DNA from: JAEUSI01 sp036782915
GTDB taxonomy: Bacteria > Bacteroidota > Ignavibacteria > Tepidaquicellales > Tepidaquicellaceae
Assembly (NCBI GenBank): GCA_036782915.1
Contig: DAIPYE010000080.1
Span: 1-13,733, forward strand
Direction: 5' to 3'
DNA: 13,733 bases
Position numbers and translations under genes: made by a program
Shown: one piece after another, positions 7,438-13,733 of the stretch
Numbering within the stretch: the stretch's first letter is position 1
Layout: every line of letters starts with the position of its first letter
The notes under the pieces: generated by a model
What the model was told of the DNA's origin: nothing
Seen by the model: the letters and a program-made list of their open reading frames with translations, nothing else
Database searches by the model: none

Positions 7438-8505
7438 TCAATTGTATTCAAACAAAACTGTTCCGGCAATTAAACTTTCTGATTCCTCAAATACTTCACC
7501 TACAATATTTGCATAAATATCACCGCCTTTATGCAGTTCAAGTAAAAGAAAATTGGCATTCTCTTCCGGAACAGAGATCAGTAAACCGCCTGATGTCTGA
7601 GGATCATAAAGCAAATGCTCTTTTACTTTATTTATTTCACCTTCTGATGCAACATATTCTTTTGTGTATTCACGGTTAGATTTATCACCACGGGTAAGTA
7701 AGTTTTCCTCAATTCCCCAGACTGCGCCTTCTAGAACAGGCAGTTCATTTACATAAAATTTCAAAACTACATTGCTTGCTTTAGCCATCTGCATTGAATG
7801 TCCGGCAAGTGCAAATCCCGTAATATCTGTGCAGGCATTAGCGCCGGCTTTTATCATACATTCCGAAGCATTTTTATTCAGTCGGGTCATTGAATGAATT
7901 AACTGATCAAAAAACTTATTTCCTTTTTCAAGATTTTGAAATTTGATTGCATTATTCAAAATTCCTGTGCCAAGTGCCTTGGTTAAAATTAATTTATCTC
8001 CGGGCTTTGCAGAATTATTTCCTTTAATATTTTCCGGATTAATTGTTCCTGTCACTGCAAGTCCGTAAACAATGTTAGTTATGTCAATAGAATGTCCGCC
8101 TATTATAACCGCTCCAGATTCATTTATTTTATCAGAACCTCCGCGTAGAATTTCTTTTAATATTCCGAGATCTTCCTTTTGAGGAAACGCAAGAATGTTC
8201 AATGCATTGATCGGAGTTCCTCCCATCGCATAAACATCGCTGAGCGCGTTTGCAGCAGCTATCTGTCCGAACAAATACGGATCATCAACGACAGGTGTGA
8301 AAAAATCTGTAGTTTGAATTAAAGCAAGTTCATCATTAATTTTATAAACTCCTGCATCATCTTTCCCTTCAAAACCTACAAGCACATTTTCATTTGTTTT
8401 CCAGTCGATACCTTTCAGAGCTTCGGAAAGAATATGCGGAAATATTTTGGCAGCGCAACCTGCTGATGTTACCATTTGCGTTAGTCTGACCTTCGTATCT
8501 GTCAT
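7438..8505 (-). CDS. selD: Selenide, water dikinase (selenophosphate synthase)
   Basis: A 355-residue cytosolic enzyme that makes selenophosphate, AMP and phosphate from selenide, ATP and water. The N-terminal glycine-rich segment is SAGCAAKI. C17 and K20 fall exactly at the catalytic positions of the E. coli enzyme, with C17 encoded by an ordinary TGC rather than a selenocysteine TGA. The second cysteine of E. coli (C19) is alanine here, which is tolerated in the family. Metal-binding aspartates are visible at D50 (GKDDAGVY), D67 (TTDFFTP) and D90 (NALSD), followed by VYAMGGTPINAL. The middle has GGHSID, and the C-terminal half has DITGFALAGH and LYDPQTSGGLL, both family hallmarks. Length is normal (E. 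coli 347). It starts 6 nt after the lipoprotein stop and is followed by mnmH, the user of its product. No Shine-Dalgarno site is seen. Confidence 0.97.
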   Translation of the reverse strand: MTDTKVRLTQMVTSAGCAAKIFPHILSEALKGIDWKTNENVLVGFEGKDDAGVYKINDELALIQTTDFFTPVVDDPYLFGQIAAANALSDVYAMGGTPINALNILAFPQKEDLGILKEILRGGSDKINESGAVIIGGHSIDITNIVYGLAVTGTINPENIKGNNSAKPGDKLILTKALGTGILNNAIKFQNLEKGNKFFDQLIHSMTRLNKNASECMIKAGANACTDITGFALAGHSMQMAKASNVVLKFYVNELPVLEGAVWGIEENLLTRGDKSNREYTKEYVASEGEINKVKEHLLYDPQTSGGLLISVPEENANFLLLELHKGGDIYANIVGEVFEESESLIAGTVLFEYN

Positions 8506-8511
8506 AAATTT

Positions 8512-9384
8512 TTAAGGTTGAAAATAAATATTTAAAAATGATTCTTCTTTAGCATCAAAATAACCAATGGTCTGTCCCAGTTCATTACTTACTTCAATAT
8601 CTTTTATTGTGAAATCTCTTTTTACCATACCTTCTTTTGAAAAATAGTCAAAATAAATTAACTCACTTACCGGAGTTTGGAAATTAAAGTACCATTGCTT
8701 CTGAATTTTTATGCAATAGTAATTACTCCCAAGAAGATTAATATTCTCATAATCTGAATATTTTTTTGTGATCTTGCCTCCTGTTTCATCTGTTATTATT
8801 ACCCATTCCATACCTTTGAGGATCGGATATTTCAAAGTATTTACAGGCGGATCGTCCATTATCAAAACTGTATCACCCTGCTGAATATCCGTTGTTGATT
8901 TAAGATCATTTTTATATTCAGAAAATATTTCCCGTGATGAATTATAACTTTTGCCATTGAATGAAAATTTATATCTGCAGTCAGTTCTGTATGGTCCGAA
9001 GTTTGTGCCGTTTGAATAATGAGCAATTCTGATCAATCCTGTATCAGTTTGTTTGTATAACTCGTATGTTGCATGGGCATGACCGGTTTCAGAATGCGCG
9101 TTCCTTAATATCCGGCAGGTATCAATTCCGACCACCGTATCTCTCAAAAATATTGCTTCTCCGTATCCTGATAATGTATCACTTCCGTAAATATTTTTTA
9201 TTGAATCAGGTCTGAAATTGTAAGCGAAGTTTCTTGTTCCATAATACCACGCTGTATTTATTTCATACGGATATGTAAAATTTCCATTTTCATATAACTG
9301 ATTGTTAACGACAGAATCTTCATTACAGGAATAAAGTGTAATAGAAAAAAGAATAACTATAATATTAAAAATTAAAAATTTCAT
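8512..9384 (-). CDS. Putative lipoprotein of unknown function
   Basis: A 290-residue protein that I do not recognise. Residues 1-20 form a lipoprotein signal: basic start, hydrophobic core and lipobox L-Y-S-C with C20 as the lipidation site. The next residues, N-E-D-S, contain acidic D/E near the cysteine, a pattern that in Bacteroidota often accompanies outer-membrane or surface export. The mature part is rich in Tyr, Asn, Asp and Thr with alternating hydrophobics, suggesting a beta-rich fold of the kind seen in many Bacteroidota lipoproteins; no catalytic motif is evident. It lies between fahA (11 nt upstream) and selD (6 nt downstream), so it is probably co-transcribed with both, but its sequence suggests no link to either pathway. 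The start is the first ATG and gives a complete signal peptide. Confidence 0.85.
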   Translation of the reverse strand: MKFLIFNIIVILFSITLYSCNEDSVVNNQLYENGNFTYPYEINTAWYYGTRNFAYNFRPDSIKNIYGSDTLSGYGEAIFLRDTVVGIDTCRILRNAHSETGHAHATYELYKQTDTGLIRIAHYSNGTNFGPYRTDCRYKFSFNGKSYNSSREIFSEYKNDLKSTTDIQQGDTVLIMDDPPVNTLKYPILKGMEWVIITDETGGKITKKYSDYENINLLGSNYYCIKIQKQWYFNFQTPVSELIYFDYFSKEGMVKRDFTIKDIEVSNELGQTIGYFDAKEESFLNIYFQP

Positions 9385-9395
9385 ATTCAGAATTC

Positions 9396-10670
9396 TTATC
9401 GGGCAGGTAATATTTTTCCCGTAACTTCCCCAAATCCAACTTTGTATCCATCACCATTACACCATCCTGAAATTTTTAATTCGTCACCGTCTGCCAGAAA
9501 TTTTCTGATCTCCTTATTTGGAAGTTCAATAGGTTTTTCACCGCGCCATGTCAGCTCCAGCAGACTTCCGTAAGAATCTTCAGCAGATCCGCTGATAGTA
9601 CCGGAAGCTAGTAAATCACCCGGACGCATATTGCAACCAGTAACTGTATGATGAGCAAGCTGCTGACAAATGTCCCAGTATAAATTTTTAAAATTTGATC
9701 TGGAGATGACAAAGGATTCATCAAGCTTTTCTGTTTTTAAACTAACTTCAAGATTAATGTCATAAGACCAGTCACCTTTGCTTTGTAAATAGGGAAGTGG
9801 AAAAGGATCCTGATGAACTTTTTTTGATTTGAAAGGTTCAAGCGCTTCAAGTGTAACGATCCACGGAGATATTGATGTGGCAAAATTTTTCGCAAGGAAA
9901 GGACCGAGAGGAACATATTCCCATTTCTGAATATCTCTTGCGCTCCAGTCATTCACTAATACCATTCCGAAAATATGATCGTCAGCATTTTGAACAGGTA
10001 TCGGCTCACCAAGATTATTTCCGGGTCCGATAAAGAATCCCATTTCAAGTTCAAAGTCCAGTAATTTAGTTGGACCAAAAGAGGGAATTTCGGCATCATC
10101 AGCTTTTGTCTGACCTTTTGGACGAATAATTTCCTGACCGCTGAGAATAACTGAGCTCGCCCTTCCGTGATAAGCAACCGGCAAATGCAGCCAGTTCGGC
10201 ATCAAAGCATTCTCTTTTCCTCTGAACATAATCCCGACATTTGTAGCATGTTCTCTCGAAGAATAAAAATCAGTATAATCTCCGATTTGAGCCGGCATAC
10301 ACATTTCAGCGTTTTTCATTTCAATAAAACATTTCTTTCTCAGTTCATCATTGTCTCTTAAAAACGGATTGTCATCTTTTAAAATATTCTGTAGTACAGA
10401 TCTGACTTCTTTCCAGACAGTTTTTTCAAGTGACATAAATAAATTTAGACTTCCCGATGAGAAAACATTTCTGTTTTCTTTAAAAATATTTTCAAAAATT
10501 CCAATCGATTCAAGCACAGACAGATCAAGTACATAATTTCCGATCGCTGTTCCTGCTCTTTGTATCTGATTTTCTTTTGTTTTAAAAATTCCGTAAGGCA
10601 GATTTTGAATAGGGAAATGTGAATTCGTTTCTGTTTTTATAAATGATCTTAAAATTTTATTTTCAGACAT
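9396..10670 (-). CDS. fahA: Fumarylacetoacetase
   Basis: A 424-residue cytosolic hydrolase that splits 4-fumarylacetoacetate into fumarate and acetoacetate, the last step of tyrosine/homogentisate degradation. It has the small N-terminal domain (about 1-125) and the FAH catalytic domain (about 126-424). DYTDFYSSREHATNVG (131-146) and LHLPVAYHGRASS (161-173) are almost identical to the mammalian enzyme. The metal and catalytic residues known in mouse/human FAH are all present with a constant offset of eight: D134 (126), H141 (133), R150 (142), E207 and E209 (199, 201), D241 (233) and K261 (253). Length is as in eukaryotes (419). It is a full-length FAH rather than the short FAH-fold hydratase type. 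orf325 ends 30 nt upstream and the lipoprotein starts 11 nt downstream. HmgA and HppD are not in the window. No Shine-Dalgarno site is seen. Confidence 0.96.
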   Translation of the reverse strand: MSENKILRSFIKTETNSHFPIQNLPYGIFKTKENQIQRAGTAIGNYVLDLSVLESIGIFENIFKENRNVFSSGSLNLFMSLEKTVWKEVRSVLQNILKDDNPFLRDNDELRKKCFIEMKNAEMCMPAQIGDYTDFYSSREHATNVGIMFRGKENALMPNWLHLPVAYHGRASSVILSGQEIIRPKGQTKADDAEIPSFGPTKLLDFELEMGFFIGPGNNLGEPIPVQNADDHIFGMVLVNDWSARDIQKWEYVPLGPFLAKNFATSISPWIVTLEALEPFKSKKVHQDPFPLPYLQSKGDWSYDINLEVSLKTEKLDESFVISRSNFKNLYWDICQQLAHHTVTGCNMRPGDLLASGTISGSAEDSYGSLLELTWRGEKPIELPNKEIRKFLADGDELKISGWCNGDGYKVGFGEVTGKILPAR

Positions 10671-10700
10671 TAAGTGATTAAATAATTTATAGTTTTATAA

Positions 10701-11678
10701 TTAAATCAAATTTAGTTTTTTCAAATCTGTAACAGGATCATCAAAACTGCAGCTTCCAAAAGATATCATCAGTTTGTTTCTTGCTTCCTTAATTTCATCA
10801 ATATCAACTTTATAACCATTCCATTCAAACAAGTCATTATAGAATTTGAAATTCATAGGGTTTTCATCATTTAACATTTTTACAATTTCATAATGAGAAA
10901 TATTATGTCTCATTGAAATAATTCCAGCTCCGAATACATTAATGAATCCGTGCATCATAACACCTATCTCTTTGTCAAAATGTCTGAACGGGTGATGCAG
11001 ACCTGCGGTACATTTCATCGGAACAGAATTATCTAAACATTCTTTGATGGAATATGCAATAGTCTCTGATTCGGGAAATGAATCAATCGTAACCCCTCCG
11101 GTTCTTAATTTAAATCCGCAATTGTTTTCAGATATATTGTGAATGGAAATACTTTTTATAACATTCTTAATATTACTTTTCAGGTTCTTACCGGTAATAC
11201 ATTCAAAAAAAATAAAAACATTAAGACCTAATGCATTTCTAATTTCCATCGAAACATATTTAATAAGATCAGAGATCTTTTCAGAATTCCCTTCAAGAAT
11301 TATTTCGTCCGGAATTTTCAATTCAAGAGTTTCAGTTAAAACAGAATTTTCAAATGATTTTAAAAATTCCGACCAGTAAATTAAATCTTCTTTGAAATTC
11401 AGATAAAAATCATCTGTTTTATCACTGCTCCTAGCCAGAACAGAAAGAGAAATTTCATTGCAATTTCCCTCATAACTTTTTATAATGCGCTCGAGTTCAG
11501 GCAAAAGAGCTGCAGGACAGATAAAACGTGAAAGAAATTCATTGTAAAAAGTACCTTTATAGATTAAATAATTATCAAATGCAATGTTCAAAGGAAGTTT
11601 TGCTGGAGGGAATAAACCGGCGTAATCAATGATTTTATGCATAAATGCATTTATAGTAATACTTTGAATCTTTGACAT
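10701..11678 (-). CDS. Conserved-looking protein of unknown function, first gene of the fahA operon
   Basis: A 325-residue protein with no signal peptide or membrane segment, so probably cytosolic. I recall it only as an uncharacterised family in Bacteroidota and some other phyla. Motif-like blocks are DYAGLFPPA (18-26), GFKLRTGGV (188-196), M-K-C-T-A-G-L-H-H-P-F-R-H (221-233), MMHGFINVFGAG (241-252) and SFGSCSFDDP (306-315). The alternating strand/helix pattern, with blocks ending near likely beta-strand C-termini (FFEC, FKLRTGG, KCTAGLHH, INVFGAG), suggests a TIM-barrel enzyme. K190, K222, H228, H229 and H233 are candidate catalytic or metal ligands; this is inference. fahA starts 30 nt downstream, suggesting a role in aromatic amino-acid catabolism or another step acting on a fumarylacetoacetate-like product. 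It is the promoter-proximal gene of the minus block. ATG at 11678 has no Shine-Dalgarno site. Confidence 0.85.
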   Translation of the reverse strand: MSKIQSITINAFMHKIIDYAGLFPPAKLPLNIAFDNYLIYKGTFYNEFLSRFICPAALLPELERIIKSYEGNCNEISLSVLARSSDKTDDFYLNFKEDLIYWSEFLKSFENSVLTETLELKIPDEIILEGNSEKISDLIKYVSMEIRNALGLNVFIFFECITGKNLKSNIKNVIKSISIHNISENNCGFKLRTGGVTIDSFPESETIAYSIKECLDNSVPMKCTAGLHHPFRHFDKEIGVMMHGFINVFGAGIISMRHNISHYEIVKMLNDENPMNFKFYNDLFEWNGYKVDIDEIKEARNKLMISFGSCSFDDPVTDLKKLNLI

Positions 11679-11988
11679 TATTGTAAAATGAGATTAGTTT
11701 ATTCAAAATAATCATTATATTACTTTAATGAAATTTAAATATAAAAATTAAAGGATAAATATAAATTTGATATCTTACAATGTCTTAAGTGCAATTAAAT
11801 TCAGATTAAATTGAAATAATCTTAACCAATCATCTAAAAAATAATTGTTTACATTTTTTAACTTTCTAAATTGAATTTGGAATTTTAATAAATTATTTTC
11901 ACTAAAATGATTTAAGGTGTAGTGAATTTATAAGGCAATTATTTTAAATCAGAATAAACAATATTTATTGAATATTAAAGAAAATTTT
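11679..11988. other. Divergent intergenic region, 310 nt, AT-rich
   Basis: This region must hold the promoters for the minus block beginning with orf325 and for the plus-strand secreted protein. A TATAAT hexamer on the minus strand (complement of 11714-11719) lies 36 nt before the orf325 start but has no -35-like box at 17 nt. On the plus strand TAAATTTG (11762-11769) fits the Bacteroidota -7 consensus TAnnTTTG but has no TTG at the expected distance and lies over 200 nt from the ATG. I see no hairpin, repeat or small gene. Confidence 0.5.
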
Positions 11989-13733
11989 ATGAAGAAAAAT
12001 TACAATTTACTATTAATACTGCTAATTAATCTAATCGTTGTTAGTTCTGCGTATTCCGCCACTTATTACGTAAATGTTTTAACAGGGAATAACAACAATA
12101 GTTCTGCATCTGCAAGAAATATTGATACTCCCTGGCAGACAGTACAATTTGCAATAAATAACAGTGCAGTTGCTGACGGAGATAATATTGTAGTCGCCTC
12201 CGGGATATACTCCGGATTCAATCTGACAAAGAGATTAAATATTATCGGTGCATGGAAAGGATCAAACTCTGCTGTTAATACAGTATTTAATTCTATTGTA
12301 ACTTTAAGTGCAAACGGAGGAAGCCCGACACAAAGAATGGTTCTTAAAAATCTCAGAGTAGATGTTAATACAGGAGATGCGCTTGATATGAGAGCAAGTT
12401 ATGTAACTCTTGAGAATGTGTTTGCAACAGCCACTACAACTCTCGGAATTGCCGGTTTAAGAATTAACAGCGCTAATCTTACCGACCTTTTAATTGAATC
12501 TTGTAATTTTAACGGATCCACATATGCAGGAATATATTTCCCGACTTTTGCAGGGTTAAACGGTTTTGTCATGAGAAATTCAACAGTTAATGATAATAAG
12601 TATTTCGGAATAGTTGCATTTCAGAATAACAACAATCCTACAATAATTGAAAATGTTGATATTTCTCATTGCGCCTTTATGAATAACAATCCCGGAAATC
12701 AGACTCAGGGTCATACAATATATTTTGAAAAACTTAGAAATTCTTTATTTCAGAATATCTCAGTTGTAATGCCTCAAATCAACAGCAGGATTGGTATTAA
12801 TATTAATCTGCTTTCAAGACTGGATTATTCTAATATTGAAATCAGAAACTCAAGAATTTCCCGTACACAGAGAGGCAGCGGAATATGGATTCAGGCAAGA
12901 AATGATCTGTTTAATTCTCCGGCAGCTCTTGACAATGTTGTTTTAAGAGGACTTGCTTTTGATAATTGTGATACTAATATCGCTTTTAACAGACAAGTTA
13001 CAAACATGGTTGTTGATAAATGCGATCTTAGTACATACCTAACATATGGTCTGGTAAACTTCACTGATCAGGGCGGTACGATCAATGCCAGCAATAATAA
13101 ATGGAAGAACGGGGATGTTCCCGATACAACTGTAATTTCCGGCGGATTAATGCAAAATGGAAGTAATATCCTTTCGTTGATGCCATCTACAGTCGGAATT
13201 TTTGTGGGAATGGGGATAGTCGGAGCGGGTATTCCTCCCAATACTTTTGTTACAGGAAAATCACAGTTCTCTATATTTATGAGCAATAATGCAACTCTTG
13301 ATGGATTCATAGCTAATATTGGTTTTGCATTTAATTTTGCAATTTCAACTGATCTTGTCAGGACTTCTCTGAATTTTATAAACTATGTTAATCCGATGCC
13401 GAACTCAATTGTGAATCAGGCAAATGTTAGTTTTCCGGATATTGCATCTGCTATTGCAGGAACTGCTGCAGGGGGAACTATCTGGAATATACCAAAAGGT
13501 TTAATTCCCGGAACTACTAATATTGACAGAGATCTTACTCTTATAAGTCCCGGATCAGGATTCTTTGACCAAAATGGAAGTCTTACAACTTTTCAGAATT
13601 TAACTGTAACAAACGCTACCTGGACTTTAGGAAGTGATTTTGCAGTTTCAGATAATCTTACGCCAAACAGAGTAATTATAGGTACAGACAATACATTAAT
13701 GGTAAATGGTGCAATTACTCCCGGCGGAACAAT
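11989..13733 (+). CDS. Large secreted, probably parallel beta-helix protein (5' part, runs off the window)
   Basis: The frame stays open from ATG 11989 to the last base, giving 581 complete codons with no stop. Residues 1-24 form a signal peptide (MKKNYN, Leu/Ile-rich core, cleavage near A-Y-S-A, residue 24). The mature protein opens with T-Y-Y-V-N and P48-W-Q-T-V-Q-F-A-I-N, then G64-D-N-I-V-V-A-S-G-I-Y-S-G, the pattern that starts many right-handed beta-helix surface proteins (DUF1565/pectate-lyase-like). About 80-370 consists of Asn-rich turns between short beta-strands (LKNLRV, LENVFA, MRNSTVNDN, IENVDISHC), as expected for helix rungs. Residues 398-424 (PSTVGIFVGMGIVGAGIPPNTFV) are hydrophobic and Gly-rich but look like a beta module, not a membrane segment. 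Substrate and function cannot be read from this. The C-terminus, where a sorting signal would sit, is missing. Start chosen for the signal peptide; no Shine-Dalgarno site. Confidence 0.88.
   Translation, partial: MKKNYNLLLILLINLIVVSSAYSATYYVNVLTGNNNNSSASARNIDTPWQTVQFAINNSAVADGDNIVVASGIYSGFNLTKRLNIIGAWKGSNSAVNTVFNSIVTLSANGGSPTQRMVLKNLRVDVNTGDALDMRASYVTLENVFATATTTLGIAGLRINSANLTDLLIESCNFNGSTYAGIYFPTFAGLNGFVMRNSTVNDNKYFGIVAFQNNNNPTIIENVDISHCAFMNNNPGNQTQGHTIYFEKLRNSLFQNISVVMPQINSRIGININLLSRLDYSNIEIRNSRISRTQRGSGIWIQARNDLFNSPAALDNVVLRGLAFDNCDTNIAFNRQVTNMVVDKCDLSTYLTYGLVNFTDQGGTINASNNKWKNGDVPDTTVISGGLMQNGSNILSLMPSTVGIFVGMGIVGAGIPPNTFVTGKSQFSIFMSNNATLDGFIANIGFAFNFAISTDLVRTSLNFINYVNPMPNSIVNQANVSFPDIASAIAGTAAGGTIWNIPKGLIPGTTNIDRDLTLISPGSGFFDQNGSLTTFQNLTVTNATWTLGSDFAVSDNLTPNRVIIGTDNTLMVNGAITPGGT

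Noticed and set aside
8455..8457. Selenocysteine codon in selD
   Set aside because: The catalytic position 17 is TGC (Cys) on the minus strand, and no in-frame TGA occurs before the final stop.
11762..11769. TAAATTTG as a Bacteroidota-type promoter for the beta-helix gene
   Set aside because: No TTG at the -33 distance, and over 200 nt from the ATG; kept only as a note in the spacer entry.
13068..13310. Minus-strand 80-codon frame
   Set aside because: It is antisense to the open, signal-peptide-bearing beta-helix frame and has no start signal or domain of its own.

Overview
The window is strongly AT-rich bacterial chromosome with compact coding strands and AT-only spacers. Most starts lack a Shine-Dalgarno sequence. 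One secreted protein ends in a dockerin-like pair of calcium-loop motifs on a module I recall from Ignavibacteria, and there is a fused E2-E1 2-oxoglutarate dehydrogenase (KGD type). Together these point to the Bacteroidota/Chlorobi/Ignavibacteria group, most likely an ignavibacterium-like heterotroph. This placement is inference; no rRNA or other marker gene is present.

Layout. 1-340: the last codons of a plus-strand gene, a 7-bp tandem repeat and a long-stem terminator that serves both strands. 341-1558 (minus): a secreted beta-sandwich/dockerin-like protein with an unusually good ribosome-binding site. 1559-2343: a long AT-rich divergent spacer with one GC-rich perfect hairpin and a 20-bp direct repeat. 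2344-5997 (plus): kgd, 1217 codons. 6008-11678 (minus): a same-strand block transcribed in the order orf325 (uncharacterised, conserved-looking) - fahA (fumarylacetoacetase) - lipoprotein - selD (selenophosphate synthase) - mnmH/selU (tRNA 2-selenouridine synthase). The first four are separated by 30 nt or less. selD and mnmH are separated by 242 nt holding nested inverted repeats. 11679-11988: AT-rich divergent spacer. 11989-13733 (plus): the first 581 codons of a secreted, probably beta-helical protein that runs off the window.

How the genes work together. KGD feeds the TCA cycle from 2-oxoglutarate. It carries E2-catalytic and E1 parts but no lipoyl domain, so it must borrow one from another subunit. 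FahA performs the last step of tyrosine/homogentisate degradation, yielding fumarate and acetoacetate. orf325 directly precedes it and may belong to the same pathway or a related aldol/hydrolytic step. SelD makes selenophosphate and MnmH uses it to convert 2-thiouridine to 2-selenouridine at the tRNA wobble position, so the pair forms a complete selenouridine module. No selenocysteine machinery is seen here. The two secreted proteins at the edges look like cell-surface or extracellular proteins.

No mobile-element genes, CRISPR arrays or RNA genes were recognised. The most novel items are orf325, the nested-repeat element between selD and mnmH, and the dockerin-like protein.
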